A stretch of 39,790 nt of DNA. Origin: Aquirhabdus sp. GTDB lineage: Bacteria; Pseudomonadota; Gammaproteobacteria; Pseudomonadales; Moraxellaceae. The stretch is from NCBI GenBank assembly GCA_030149815.1, contig JASLHI010000033.1, forward strand, positions 1 to 39,790, given 5' to 3'. Below are positions 25,955-35,053 of this stretch, one piece after another (within the stretch, counting starts at the first letter, position 1; every line of letters starts with the position of its first letter). The position numbers were made by a program, and so were the translations under genes. The notes beneath the pieces are model-generated. The model was not told the origin of the DNA. It searched no databases and worked only from the letters and a program-made list of their open reading frames with translations.

Positions 25955-26746
25955 CTATCCTCCATTGCCCGCGACATTACTTGATAAACCGCTCGTTGCA
26001 GTATTTGTTGTGTTGCCTGCAGCATTAGTTGATGTGTTTGACGTTGTGCCTCCAGTAGCCGCCGTACTTGCACCGCCAACCACGGAATTTGTCCCTGTAC
26101 CTGTTGATGAACCAGCTTGTGTTGCAGGAATATTAGTCACCAAAGCAAATAACCAACGTAATGGCTGACCGTTTGCTGTCAGTGTAATTTGTACTGCTGT
26201 TGGCAAAGTAACATCACCCGCAGGTGTAGTCTGATTGGCTGCGGCTGAATTGGAGGTATCAATTGGCCAAACAGGACTGCTGCTGGTATTTGATAATGCG
26301 TTCACTGACCAATTCGACACATTATTCAGTAAAACGGTTTTATTAGGAACAGCATTGCCATCTTGGTCTACTTGAGCGATGGCATAACGCACCAACTGCT
26401 CATGCTCAACGGTGTAATACACCCGTTGCATCGGTGAAACACCTTGCTGGAGTGGGTCAATCACACCAGTACGCGTCAGATGAAAAATATTATTTTGTAA
26501 AAGAAATGCAGGTTCAGTCGACGTGCCAATCGAAGCTGGTCGAGGCACAGCTTGCACAAAATCTCGTGATAATTGTTCATAGGCTTCTTGAACCAGCGCA
26601 ATCTGTTCCGCTTTGATCGTCGTCCGTTCACGCACTTTAATCAGATTATTAAAAACCTGCCAGCCAGACAAAGTCAGCACGGCAAAAATTGCCATCGCCA
26701 CAACTAGCTCAATGAGGGTAAAGCCCTGATGCTTAATTGAATTCAT
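25955..26746 (-). CDS. gspJ: Type II secretion minor pseudopilin GspJ
   Basis: The 263-aa protein starts with the prepilin signal MNSIKHQG|FTLIELVVAMAIFAV, with Glu at +5, and has the GspJ core VYYTVEHEQLVRYAIA and QITLTANGQPLRW. GspJ bridges the tip complex of the type II pseudopilus. The C-terminal 57 or so residues are a low-complexity tail of Ser, Thr, Gly, Ala and Asn, longer than usual in GspJ. The start at 26746 is chosen because 26782 would overlap gspI without a ribosome site. It ends 5 bases before the gspK start. Confidence 0.9.
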   Translation of the reverse strand: MNSIKHQGFTLIELVVAMAIFAVLTLSGWQVFNNLIKVRERTTIKAEQIALVQEAYEQLSRDFVQAVPRPASIGTSTEPAFLLQNNIFHLTRTGVIDPLQQGVSPMQRVYYTVEHEQLVRYAIAQVDQDGNAVPNKTVLLNNVSNWSVNALSNTSSSPVWPIDTSNSAAANQTTPAGDVTLPTAVQITLTANGQPLRWLFALVTNIPATQAGSSTGTGTNSVVGGASTAATGGTTSNTSTNAAGNTTNTATSGLSSNVAGNGG

Positions 26747-26750
26747 TGTG

Positions 26751-27155
26751 CTATGCCACTGAACTATGAAGAAATACGACAAGCGTGGTCACAGCATCAC
26801 CTGGCTTATCCGTTTCTGGAATAATCGGCGCAATGGTAATCTCAACACGTCGCACATTTGCTGTTTGTGCGATAGGAGTCGCTTTAGTTGAAATCTGCCA
26901 GTGCCGTCCTTGCTCCTCAACATTATGCTCTGCGCTCCCATCCAGCCATGCTTGAGTCAGAGTCATATTGGCGGCTTCATTCATCGCTACAAAATGCGCT
27001 AAAGTACGCGTTTCCAAGCCTTCCACTGCATTGACGTAACTCATTCCAGCACGCATCAAAGCCACCGCTGCCACTGCAAAAATTGCTAACGCAACCATGA
27101 CCTCAATTAAGGTAAAACCTGATTGGCGATTCCATTGATTCTTATCCGAAATCAT
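26751..27155 (-). CDS. gspI: Type II secretion minor pseudopilin GspI
   Basis: The 134-aa protein has a prepilin leader of 13 residues ending RQSG|FTLIEVMVALAIFAVAAVAL, with Glu at +5. The short globular domain includes VEGLETRTLAHFVAMNEAAN, typical of GspI. It interacts with GspJ and GspK at the pseudopilus tip. The ATG overlaps the gspH stop (ATGA) and GAGGA lies upstream, so translation is coupled. Length is normal. Confidence 0.92.
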   Translation of the reverse strand: MISDKNQWNRQSGFTLIEVMVALAIFAVAAVALMRAGMSYVNAVEGLETRTLAHFVAMNEAANMTLTQAWLDGSAEHNVEEQGRHWQISTKATPIAQTANVRRVEITIAPIIPETDKPGDAVTTLVVFLHSSVA

Positions 27156-27886
27156 GGTCTGTCCTCGGAATTGGACGTACTAGTCTCATCTTTTTTGACG
27201 CTACCCAAAGCAGTGACTTCGACGGCATCACCCACATTTTGTCCATCTTGCATTAATTGCAATCGCGCCGCAGTTGCCTCACCATTACCAAACCAGATCA
27301 ACTTCGGACTCAAAGCGCCCGAAGTAATATCATTAAGATGTTCACTTGTTTTTTGATTGTCGTCTTGTAATGGCGTGACCGTCAGTTCAACGCCTAAAGG
27401 CAATGCATGAACTTTAAAATCCGCAGAAGGTTTCCAACGTTTATCTTTATCAGTCGCGGTCGGATCATACTCGACAACAACATAACGTGCATGATCTGTA
27501 GCAGTTTGATCTAAAGGAATTAACCCTAACATCCGTCCTTGATCTTGCGACTCCAAACGAATCTCTGCAATCGAATCCATCAACTCTTCACGCTCTTGCA
27601 AGACGCGCCGTGTATCTGAGCCACCAATAGACAAACCAATCATCGCAGCAAAAATGCCAGCAATTAAAACAACCAACATCACCTCAATCAGCGTAAATCC
27701 TGTTTGAGATAAATGTCTTGGTAATGAATCATTGGATGCAGAATGCTCAAGCAAAGCATGCTTAGACAAAAAATATTTGGAGGATGGAGATCCTAAAGTA
27801 GAATTGTCCGATTGAAAATATTTTCGCCAATCAAGATTCAAATTATTCAATAAATTCATTTTGAGCATTGATTGGATGTCAAGCAT
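27152..27886 (-). CDS. gspH: Type II secretion pseudopilin GspH, unusually long leader
   Basis: The 244-aa frame contains the prepilin site LSQTG|FTLIEVMLVVLIAGIFAAM, with Glu at +5, and a globular region with a long N-terminal helix and a C-terminal LIWFGNGEATAARLQL segment, as in GspH. The leader before the cleavage site is 63 residues if the ATG at 27886 is used, against about 6-25 in most type IV pilin-like proteins. Only Met 1, 7 and 10 are available upstream of the site. No strong ribosome site is seen; the ATG overlaps the stop of the TetR gene (TGATG), so coupling may provide initiation. An internal TTG start is possible. Confidence 0.85.
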   Translation of the reverse strand: MLDIQSMLKMNLLNNLNLDWRKYFQSDNSTLGSPSSKYFLSKHALLEHSASNDSLPRHLSQTGFTLIEVMLVVLIAGIFAAMIGLSIGGSDTRRVLQEREELMDSIAEIRLESQDQGRMLGLIPLDQTATDHARYVVVEYDPTATDKDKRWKPSADFKVHALPLGVELTVTPLQDDNQKTSEHLNDITSGALSPKLIWFGNGEATAARLQLMQDGQNVGDAVEVTALGSVKKDETSTSNSEDRP

Positions 27887-28506
27887 CAGGTTGATGATTT
27901 AGGAAATGGTAATGTGATCATTTGATCGATCAACACTTGCTTCAAACCTTCACGCTCGCCCAAATATCGCTGATAAAAACTAGAATTTAAAATAGCAGAA
28001 CCACCCTGAGCAATTGCCCAAATTGCCGCCAGATAATCCCGTGTGGTTAAATGACTATGAATACTGTCCAGATAAGCATTGGTTAAAGGGACAACACGAC
28101 GGAGACGCTGTTTTCGAATACGATACAGATCTGCAAATAACGCAGTTAACCCAACACCACCCGCAGCCAAGCGCTCTTCGAGCTGATGTAATAACGCAGT
28201 GCGTTGAGGATGATTTAAAAGATGTTGCATATACGTTGCAAGCAACTCTTGAAATACCCCAGTAGAATCAAGAACTAAATCTAACAATGCCTGTTCATGG
28301 CGAATGATCAAATGCAAATACAATTCATCCTTGCTTTGGAAATGCTTGTACAACGTGCCTTTCGCCAAATCCAAATGCAACGCTAATGTATCAAGCGTCA
28401 TTCCACCTTCACCAGAATCCAGTAAAAGCTGTTCCGCCATATCAAAAATCTGCGATTCCCGCGCTCGGAACTGTGCATGGCGATCTACTTGACGATCTGT
28501 ACTCAT
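27886..28506 (-). CDS. TetR/AcrR-family transcriptional regulator
   Basis: The 206-aa regulator has an N-terminal HTH (FDMAEQLLLDSGEGGMTLDTLALHLDLAKGTLYKHFQSKDEL), typical of TetR, and a C-terminal all-alpha domain of unknown ligand. Its stop codon overlaps the gspH ATG, and it is downstream of tatD by 52 bases. It is therefore part of the same-strand run that includes the pseudopilin genes. Whether it controls secretion or a distant target cannot be told from sequence. Confidence 0.88.
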   Translation of the reverse strand: MSTDRQVDRHAQFRARESQIFDMAEQLLLDSGEGGMTLDTLALHLDLAKGTLYKHFQSKDELYLHLIIRHEQALLDLVLDSTGVFQELLATYMQHLLNHPQRTALLHQLEERLAAGGVGLTALFADLYRIRKQRLRRVVPLTNAYLDSIHSHLTTRDYLAAIWAIAQGGSAILNSSFYQRYLGEREGLKQVLIDQMITLPFPKSST

Positions 28507-28558
28507 CCAATCAATCCTATTTCAGTCAGTATATGAGAACACTCGCAACAATTACTGC

Positions 28559-29341
28559 TTAATTTAACTTTGCATCACTCAACATACGATCAAAGTTCGC
28601 CGAAGTCACTTCTGCTAAACGCTCAATCGAAATTTGATGTACATCAGCAAGCACACGTGCCACATGAGGCAAATATAATGGCTCATTTGATTTACCACGA
28701 TAAGGCATTGGCGCAAGATATGGACTATCCGTTTCAATCAATAAACGATCTAAAGGCACTCTTGCCGCGACATCGCGTAAATCTTGAGCATTTTTAAAAC
28801 TAATAATACCGGAGAAAGACACATAATAACCTAAAGCCAACGCACCTTCCGCTGTCGCTAAATCCTCGGTAAAACAATGTAGTACACCATGCTGTGCTTT
28901 CTGCTCGCGTAATACCGCCAATGTATCCGCTCGCGCTGCGCGTGTATGTACGATCACAGGCTTACCCGCTTGCTTCCCAGCTGCAATATGTCTTGCAAAT
29001 GACTCACGCTGAACATCAGCATTTTCTGTACTATAGTGGTAATCCAGTCCAGTCTCGCCAATTGCCCATACTTTTGGGTGTGTTGCAAGACTCACTAACG
29101 TCTCAACAGTGGCAAGGTTCAGCATTTCCGCAGATTCACACGGATGTGCACCGACACTAAATCCAACATCGGCATGACGCTCTGCAATATCTCGCAGCAC
29201 GTCATAATCATCTAAATCCACGGAAACCGCTAAAAAGCGCGATACATCAGCAGCACGAGCTGCATCTAAAGCGCGATCCAGCGACCCATCATAAGCCGTC
29301 AGATCTAATCGATTTAAATGACAGTGCGAATCTATAAACAC
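28559..29341 (-). CDS. TatD-family metal-dependent DNase
   Basis: The 260-aa hydrolase has the metal ligands expected for TatD proteins: DSHCHLN at the N-terminus, GETGLDYHYS, VIVHTR, HCFTED and IETDSPYLAP. These proteins cleave DNA 3' ends and may act in repair. It starts with GTG at 29341, with AAGG about 11 bases upstream; no ATG start gives the DSHCHLN motif. It follows pilZ by 56 bases. A pilZ-tatD pair is common in gammaproteobacteria. Confidence 0.92.
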   Translation of the reverse strand: MFIDSHCHLNRLDLTAYDGSLDRALDAARAADVSRFLAVSVDLDDYDVLRDIAERHADVGFSVGAHPCESAEMLNLATVETLVSLATHPKVWAIGETGLDYHYSTENADVQRESFARHIAAGKQAGKPVIVHTRAARADTLAVLREQKAQHGVLHCFTEDLATAEGALALGYYVSFSGIISFKNAQDLRDVAARVPLDRLLIETDSPYLAPMPYRGKSNEPLYLPHVARVLADVHQISIERLAEVTSANFDRMLSDAKLN

Positions 29342-29397
29342 AACAAAATAACCTTATTATTCAGTAAAACATTAAATAAACAGCAAAAAACTTCACT

Positions 29398-29742
29398 TTA
29401 CATTGTATAAGTTGGACGATCAGAATTTAAAAGACCTGCAAGTAACTTTTCAATATCATTTTTAAATCTAGTACCGTCCTCACCTAGCAACTGCAAAGCA
29501 AACCCTGCTGGACGTGAACCTTGTGTACGATGAGTGACCCAAACCACTTTACCCGTGAGTGGAGTTCGTTCAGATGACTCTGGCAAAGTAACAACCACAA
29601 ACACATCCTCGCCCAAAGGAAATGTACGATTACTTGGCACAAAAAGCGCACCACCACTTACAAATGGCAAATAACTGCTATATAACGATTGTAAGTCTCG
29701 AATGGGATAATTGATAATCCCCCCTGCACGTGTAGGCAGCAT
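29398..29742 (-). CDS. pilZ: PilZ, type IV pilus assembly protein
   Basis: This is a single-domain PilZ protein of 114 aa. It is like P. aeruginosa PilZ (about 118 aa), which supports type IV pilus biogenesis and binds PilB/FimX rather than c-di-GMP. Key stretches are GGIINYPIRDLQSLYSSYLPF.SGGALF and GKVVWVTHRT, followed by PAGFALQLLGED. The canonical RxxxR and D/NxSxxG c-di-GMP-binding motifs are not evident at the N-terminus, as expected for this subfamily. The ATG at 29742 has AAGGAG 7 bases upstream; the GTG at 29748 is too close to it. tatD follows. Confidence 0.88.
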   Translation of the reverse strand: MLPTRAGGIINYPIRDLQSLYSSYLPFVSGGALFVPSNRTFPLGEDVFVVVTLPESSERTPLTGKVVWVTHRTQGSRPAGFALQLLGEDGTRFKNDIEKLLAGLLNSDRPTYTM

Positions 29743-29902
29743 AGACACTCCTTTGTATTCATATTTTAAACATAGTGAAAAATAACATGATTAGTCACTT
29801 AAATGCGAACGTTTAAACTCTTTTTATTAGAAAATACAAACAACAATTGCAACATAACACATCGCTAATCAGCCATATATACGACATAACACCGACCAAT
29901 AA

Positions 29903-29932
29903 AAATGGGCTACCTCACGAGATAGCCCATTT
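29903..29932 (-). terminator. Rho-independent terminator of etfA
   Basis: On the minus strand AAATGGGCTA (29932-29923) and TAGCCCATTT (29912-29903) form a perfect 10-base stem around a 10-base loop, followed by T-rich DNA. It lies about 40 bases after the etfA stop. Confidence 0.9.
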
Positions 29933-29973
29933 GCATTCAACAAAACAAACTACAATCACTTATGTGTGATTAA

Positions 29974-30906
29974 TTACAGTTTGCTCGTTAACTCTGGAAT
30001 AACTTGGAACAAGTCACCAACTAGGAAGTAGTCTGCAACTGCGCCGATTGGTGCTTCTTCGTCCTTGTTGATCGCAACGATGACTTTAGAGTCTTTCATA
30101 CCAGCCAAATGCTGGATCGCACCAGAAATACCTACTGCAACGTACAAGTCAGGAGCAACGATTTTACCTGTTTGACCAACTTGCAAGTCGTTTGGTACGA
30201 AGCCTGCGTCAACAGCAGCGCGTGATGCGCCCATTGCTGCGCCGAGTTTGTCGACCAATGGAACCAAAACTGTATCGAAGTTTTCGCCATTGCCCATACC
30301 GCGACCACCAGAAACAACGATGCGAGCAGCAGTCAGTTCTGGACGTTCAGATTTTGCCAACGCTTCGCTAACAAATGTTGATTTACCCAAGTTGTCAGCT
30401 TCGCTAACTGCTTCAACAGCAGCTGAACCGCCAGTTGCTGCAACTGGATCAAAACCAGTACCACGTACAGTGATCACTTTGATTGCATCAGAGCTTTGAA
30501 CGGTTGCAATCGCATTACCTGCGTAGATTGGACGTTCAAATGTATCAGCAGAAATCACTTTGGTGATGTCAGAAATTTGGTTCACATCAAGCAACGCTGC
30601 AACGCGTGGCATGAAGTTTTTGCCAGTTGAAGTTGCCGCTGACAGGATATGGCTGTATGCCTTACCTACGCTAGCAACCAACAGACTTACGTTTTCAGCC
30701 AATTGATGTGCATAAGCAGCGTTATCTGCCAATAATACTTTTGATACGCCAGCAATTTTAGCAGCTGCGTCAGCTGCTGCTTGTGCACCTTGACCAGCAA
30801 CCAATACGTGCACGTCACCACCAATCGCTTGTGCAGCTGCAACAACGTTCAATGTTGCTGATTTTAGGCTGACATTATCGTGTTCAGCGTAAACCAAAAT
30901 AGCCAT
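29974..30906 (-). CDS. etfA: Electron transfer flavoprotein alpha subunit
   Basis: The 310-aa FAD-binding subunit of ETF passes electrons from acyl-CoA dehydrogenases to ETF-ubiquinone oxidoreductase. The C-terminal FAD domain reads VVSGGRGMG, then GQTGKIVAPDLYVAVGISGAIQHLAGM and VAINKDEEAPI, the family signature. AAGGAG lies 9 bases before the ATG. It follows etfB by 78 bases on the same strand and ends in a strong terminator. It serves the beta-oxidation genes elsewhere, including the operon at 3560. Confidence 0.95.
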   Translation of the reverse strand: MAILVYAEHDNVSLKSATLNVVAAAQAIGGDVHVLVAGQGAQAAADAAAKIAGVSKVLLADNAAYAHQLAENVSLLVASVGKAYSHILSAATSTGKNFMPRVAALLDVNQISDITKVISADTFERPIYAGNAIATVQSSDAIKVITVRGTGFDPVAATGGSAAVEAVSEADNLGKSTFVSEALAKSERPELTAARIVVSGGRGMGNGENFDTVLVPLVDKLGAAMGASRAAVDAGFVPNDLQVGQTGKIVAPDLYVAVGISGAIQHLAGMKDSKVIVAINKDEEAPIGAVADYFLVGDLFQVIPELTSKL

Positions 30907-30984
30907 GTTAGAACTCCTTTAAAACGGAATACGTTTTGTAAAATCTATTGAAAATAAATGAGTAATCAAACTTACAAAGCTTGA

Positions 30985-31734
30985 TTAGATTACTTTCGCT
31001 TCGTTTTTAAGTTTTTCGATTAGCTCGTCAACCGATTTCACTTTAATACCTGCTTTACGCTCTGCTGGTGGCTCAACTTTCAAAGTTTTAACCGTTGAAG
31101 CAGTGCTTACGCCGTAATCCGCTGGAGTTTTGGTATCCAATGGTTTTTTACGTGCTTTCATGATGTTAGGCAATGCTGCATAACGTGGTTCGTTCAAACG
31201 CAAGTCAGTAGTAACGATTGCTGGCAATGCCAAATCAACTACTTGTGCGCCGCCGTCAACTTCACGTTCTACTTGCAGCGTTGTACCGTTTACAGTCACT
31301 TTCGATGCGAAAGTACCTTGACCAACACCCATCAACGCAGCCAGCATTTGACCTGTTTGGTTGTTGTCATCATCAATTGCTTGTTTACCAAGCAAAATGA
31401 TTTGTGGTTGTTCTTGATCAGCAATTGCTTTCAGGATTTTAGCAACCGCTAAAGGTGCAACTGCATCATCAGTTTGAACCAAGATACCACGGTCTGCACC
31501 CAATGCCATTGCTGAACGAATTTGTTCTTGTGCAGCTGTTGGGCCAACTGACACCACAACGATTTCAGTCACTACGCCTTTCTCTTTAAGACGTACTGCT
31601 TCTTCAACAGCGATTTCACAGAATGGATTAATTGACATTTTAACGTTAGTCAGATCAATACCAGTTTTATCTGCTTTTACGCGAACTTTAACGTTGTAAT
31701 CGACAACGCGTTTGACAGCAACAAGAGCCTTCAT
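30985..31734 (-). CDS. etfB: Electron transfer flavoprotein beta subunit
   Basis: The 249-aa AMP-binding subunit of ETF begins MKALVAVKRVVDYNVKVRVK and has the conserved INPFCEIAVEEAVRLKEKG and AIDDDNNQTGQMLAALM segments. AMP/adenine contacts and the C-terminal VDELIEKLK helix are present. GAGGA precedes the ATG. It is first in the etfBA pair and the proteins form a heterodimer. The length is standard. Confidence 0.95.
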   Translation of the reverse strand: MKALVAVKRVVDYNVKVRVKADKTGIDLTNVKMSINPFCEIAVEEAVRLKEKGVVTEIVVVSVGPTAAQEQIRSAMALGADRGILVQTDDAVAPLAVAKILKAIADQEQPQIILLGKQAIDDDNNQTGQMLAALMGVGQGTFASKVTVNGTTLQVEREVDGGAQVVDLALPAIVTTDLRLNEPRYAALPNIMKARKKPLDTKTPADYGVSTASTVKTLKVEPPAERKAGIKVKSVDELIEKLKNEAKVI

Positions 31735-32052
31735 AAAATTCCTCGGCTTGGCTAGTGGATATATTCAAAAAATATGGCGGTACGATAAACAAAAAATTAA
31801 CGTACCTTCTTGAGCCTACTACATTTTTTATTTCTGCTTACTACGCATATTCAGCATCATCAAAAACGAGCATGCATTAAAGACATAATTGTGCGCAGTA
31901 TATTGCTATCTGACAGCGTCAAGGTCAAGCTGAATTGATATCTAAATCATTAAAAATCTGAACTAACAGATTAATTACATCTGGTTATCGGAAAAATCGT
32001 CGTTAAAACACATTCAACGCTGCTCAGTAGTATTAAATCATCTAAAACGTGC
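31735..32052. other. Intergenic region upstream of etfB
   Basis: 318 bases between etfB and xerC, both on the minus strand. Apart from a possible etfB promoter at 31897-31928, I see no gene, RNA or repeat. Confidence 0.7.
31897..31928 (-). promoter_or_regulatory. Candidate sigma-70 promoter of etfBA
   Basis: On the minus strand TTGACC (31928-31923), a 17-base spacer and CAATAT (31905-31900) fit a weak sigma-70 promoter. A nearby TATACT (31902-31897) is a second possible -10 with poorer spacing from a TTGACG. It is about 165 bases upstream of etfB. Confidence 0.4.
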
Positions 32053-33009
32053 TTACTTTCTTGCCCTCGGATGAGCTTGATCATAAACTTTAGTCAAATG
32101 TTCAAAATCCAGATGGGTATAGATCTGTGTTGTACTAATATTTGCATGCCCTAAAAGCTCTTGTACCGCCCGCAAATCACCACTACCAGCCAATAAATGC
32201 GTTGCAAAGCAATGCCTGAGCAAATGAGGATGCAAATGTTGGGCAATCCCAGCACGCAAAGCCTGATGACTCACTCGACGTTCAATCGTTCGCGGATTTA
32301 GTGACTCTCCTCGTCGCTCACTCACAAATACATGTAACACTCCCTCTTCCGCCCATAACGCGCGATGAGGCAACCACTCCTGCAAAGAAATAAGTGCTTT
32401 AGAACCAATAGGTAATATTCTAGTTTTTCGCCCTTTACCCGTTACGGTAACGAGCTTTCTACCCAAATCCAGCATCGGCAAAGTTAAATCAGCCAATTCG
32501 GACAAACGTAAACCGCTGCCATACAACAGCTCCAACATCGCACGATCACGTACCCACAATCTCGCCTCATCACGATCTTCTGGTGCGGGTTGATCAAGTA
32601 ATTGCTGAACAATTTCAGCATCCATCGTACTTGGTAATGGACGTGGTGGACGATTAATTGTGAAATCTTGGGCAGGATTATGAGCGAGAATCTGTTGTTC
32701 AACGAGCCAACTCGCGAAATGGCGTATTGCGGAGAGTTCTCGCTGTAAACTCGAAGGCGCGAGTCCTCCTTCCTCCATTCGAAAACCCGCATAACGTGTC
32801 AGCGACTCACGATTTAACTGAATAAAAAAATAAGTGTTTTGCTCAATCGCATATGGTTCGAGACTATCTATTCCATTTTTTTCAGACTGCAAAAAAATTA
32901 ATAGCTTTGTGACATCACGCTGGTATGCTTTTAAAGTATTAGGTGAACGTTGTTGAGTCGTCAGCACATCTAGCCACTGTGTCACTAACACTGCATCAGA
33001 TCGACTCAT
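32053..33009 (-). CDS. xerC: Tyrosine recombinase XerC
   Basis: The 318-aa recombinase resolves chromosome dimers at dif with XerD. Catalytic residues from the start at 33009 are R168 (YGSGLRLSEL), K192 (TGKGRKTR), H262 and R265 (HPHLLRH), H288 (LGHANIS) and Y297 (TQIYTHLD). The C-terminal DFEHLTKVYDQAHPRA matches XerC rather than XerD. The start at 33009 has a GTAGGG-type site; 33060 would overlap the murU-type gene. No mobile-element genes adjoin it, so it is the chromosomal enzyme. It follows amgK and murU rather than dapF. Confidence 0.9.
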   Translation of the reverse strand: MSRSDAVLVTQWLDVLTTQQRSPNTLKAYQRDVTKLLIFLQSEKNGIDSLEPYAIEQNTYFFIQLNRESLTRYAGFRMEEGGLAPSSLQRELSAIRHFASWLVEQQILAHNPAQDFTINRPPRPLPSTMDAEIVQQLLDQPAPEDRDEARLWVRDRAMLELLYGSGLRLSELADLTLPMLDLGRKLVTVTGKGRKTRILPIGSKALISLQEWLPHRALWAEEGVLHVFVSERRGESLNPRTIERRVSHQALRAGIAQHLHPHLLRHCFATHLLAGSGDLRAVQELLGHANISTTQIYTHLDFEHLTKVYDQAHPRARK

Positions 33010-33043
33010 CACCCTACCCGAATCACAAAAGAATAAAAAAACG

Positions 33044-33718
33044 TTATACGACGCCATCACGGATCTGCTGATCCAATTCAGCTAAACGCTCAATTGTTCC
33101 AACATCAACCCAATGATCTTGCAAGCACTCTCCAGCAATGCTTCCAGCATCCATCGCCTGACGTAAGATTGGTGCTAAAGGCGCCTTTCCAGTAGGAAGA
33201 GATTCAAATAATTTAGGTGAAAGTATGCTGATTCCAGAAAATGTTAACTTATCAGGACCTTCTCGCAAGATCCGATGATTTGATAATACAAAATCCCCTT
33301 TCGGATGCTGCGGTGGATTTTGTACCAAAACCAAATAACCTAAATCACCATTTAAGTCTTTATTCACTAATTTCGCAAAATCAAAACGCGTCCATACATC
33401 ACCATTGACCAATATAAAAGGTTCTGAACCTAATAATGGTAAGGCTTTTTGAATTCCGCCAGCTGTTTCCAAAGGCTCACTTTCATGTGACCAAAGTATT
33501 TCGACACCAAATGACTTACCATCACCTAATGCCTCTACTAGTTTGTCACCCAACCAAGCCGTATTTATCACAATCTGTGTCACACCAGCACGCTTTAATG
33601 CTTCAATGTGCCAAACAATCAACGGCTTTCCGCCAACCTCAAGCAACGGTTTAGGCGTCTGTAATGTTAGCGGTCTGAGCCGTGTCCCTAAACCCGCAGC
33701 TAAAATCATCGCACGCAT
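33044..33718 (-). CDS. murU: N-acetylmuramate alpha-1-phosphate uridylyltransferase
   Basis: The 224-aa nucleotidyltransferase carries MILAAGLGTRLRPLT, the signature loop, then TPKPLLEVGGKPLI with a conserved Lys, and FILVNGDVW with the metal Asp. With AmgK it forms the cell-wall recycling bypass that makes UDP-MurNAc from MurNAc in Pseudomonas-type bacteria, conferring intrinsic fosfomycin tolerance there. It follows amgK by 56 bases on the same strand, the usual arrangement. The specific assignment rests mainly on this neighbour. Confidence 0.9.
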   Translation of the reverse strand: MRAMILAAGLGTRLRPLTLQTPKPLLEVGGKPLIVWHIEALKRAGVTQIVINTAWLGDKLVEALGDGKSFGVEILWSHESEPLETAGGIQKALPLLGSEPFILVNGDVWTRFDFAKLVNKDLNGDLGYLVLVQNPPQHPKGDFVLSNHRILREGPDKLTFSGISILSPKLFESLPTGKAPLAPILRQAMDAGSIAGECLQDHWVDVGTIERLAELDQQIRDGVV

Positions 33719-33774
33719 TCAATATCTCTATGATCAAATCTAACAAACAACTAATGTCACTTTATCAATCAATC

Positions 33775-34836
33775 TTATAAAAACTCTTGAAGCAAAGGCA
33801 TGCTATCTGGCATTTCAACCAAGAATGTTGGTAGAACACGATCGCATAGCCATTGATGGAATGCTGATAATTCGTTATAGCCCTTGGTTTCACTTAACAA
33901 ATAGAACAACACCAATGGAAGGTCATTCAAATAACCATCTTTGCCATCACGGAAGTAAAGACGTGCAAAAATCCCAAGAACTTTCAGATGACGCTGCGCG
34001 CCCATCCAATCAAACCATTGTTGTAATTCAGCAAATGAAGTTCGCCCTAAACGTCCATTGACACTTTGACGTTCCCAATAAACTTTTAACCACTCCTGAA
34101 CTTTATCGTTAGGCCATTGCACATAGGCATCGCGCAGCAACGACACAATGTCATAAGTCACGGGACCTATCACCGCATCTTGAAAATCAATAATTCCCAG
34201 CTCTTGAGTTTGATCAAGAACCATCAAATTACGGCAATGATAATCACGATGGACAACAACTTGAGGTTGACGCAAAGCCTGATTTGCCAAGAAATCATAA
34301 GTAGTCATCAATAATGCTTGTTCTTCTTGCGATGGTTTCAGCATGAGGAATTTGCGTAGAAACCACTCATCAAACAAACTCATTTCATCGACGAGTTTAA
34401 TCTCACCATAAGCAGGTAATGGGTAACGCTCCAAAGGTGGCGTTTGCTGTAACTCGATCAACTGATTAATTGCTTGCGAATAGAGCTGATCAACATTTTC
34501 TGCTGTCAGCACTTGCGATAGAACCGTATCACCAAAATCTTCTAATAGAATGAACCCTTGCACAACATCACTGGCAATGACTTTAGGAACTCGAACACCA
34601 TGCCGTCCAAGCATCTCACTAATCGCCAAAAACGGACGACAATCCTCGCGAGGTGGCGGCGCATCCATCGCAATCAAAGTACGATAAGGCGTTGACGCAG
34701 ATTGATTTCCTGTAAAATGAACTCTGAAATATCGACGGAAACTCGCATCTCCGGTCAATGATTTAAGACTAATATCATTGCTTTCTAGTTTTTCAATTAC
34801 CCAATGAGTCAACGTAAGCAAACGTTCAGATGACAT
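33775..34836 (-). CDS. amgK: N-acetylmuramate / N-acetylglucosamine anomeric kinase
   Basis: The 353-aa protein is a phosphotransferase of the aminoglycoside kinase fold. The catalytic loop is VVHRDYHCRNLMV and the metal site IDFQDAVIGP. AmgK phosphorylates recycled MurNAc and GlcNAc at C1; MurU then uses the product. The longer frame begins with TTG at 34857. The ATG at 34836, with AAAGGAT upstream, gives the normal N-terminus. It is divergent from lptD and surA, as in Pseudomonas. Confidence 0.9.
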   Translation of the reverse strand: MSSERLLTLTHWVIEKLESNDISLKSLTGDASFRRYFRVHFTGNQSASTPYRTLIAMDAPPPREDCRPFLAISEMLGRHGVRVPKVIASDVVQGFILLEDFGDTVLSQVLTAENVDQLYSQAINQLIELQQTPPLERYPLPAYGEIKLVDEMSLFDEWFLRKFLMLKPSQEEQALLMTTYDFLANQALRQPQVVVHRDYHCRNLMVLDQTQELGIIDFQDAVIGPVTYDIVSLLRDAYVQWPNDKVQEWLKVYWERQSVNGRLGRTSFAELQQWFDWMGAQRHLKVLGIFARLYFRDGKDGYLNDLPLVLFYLLSETKGYNELSAFHQWLCDRVLPTFLVEMPDSMPLLQEFL

Positions 34837-35053
34837 ATACGACCAATCCTTTGACAAAAAACAACGCGACCAAAAAAATATGAGTTACATCTAATCATAG
34901 CGTGAGTGTAGCCGCTCGTCATATTTTTCTCTATGATGCTGAGTATCTTATATTCAATGTTTAGTAATTTTTTACGATATTCACTCACACTCATCATTTT
35001 ATTGCGAATGATTGGGATAAACTAAGCAGATCTGGTGTAAACCTTCAATTAAG

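Noticed and set aside
32053..33009. Tyrosine recombinase as an integrase of a mobile element
   Set aside because: Its C-terminal signature fits XerC, and it sits in a cell-wall recycling gene group with no attachment site, cargo or phage genes.
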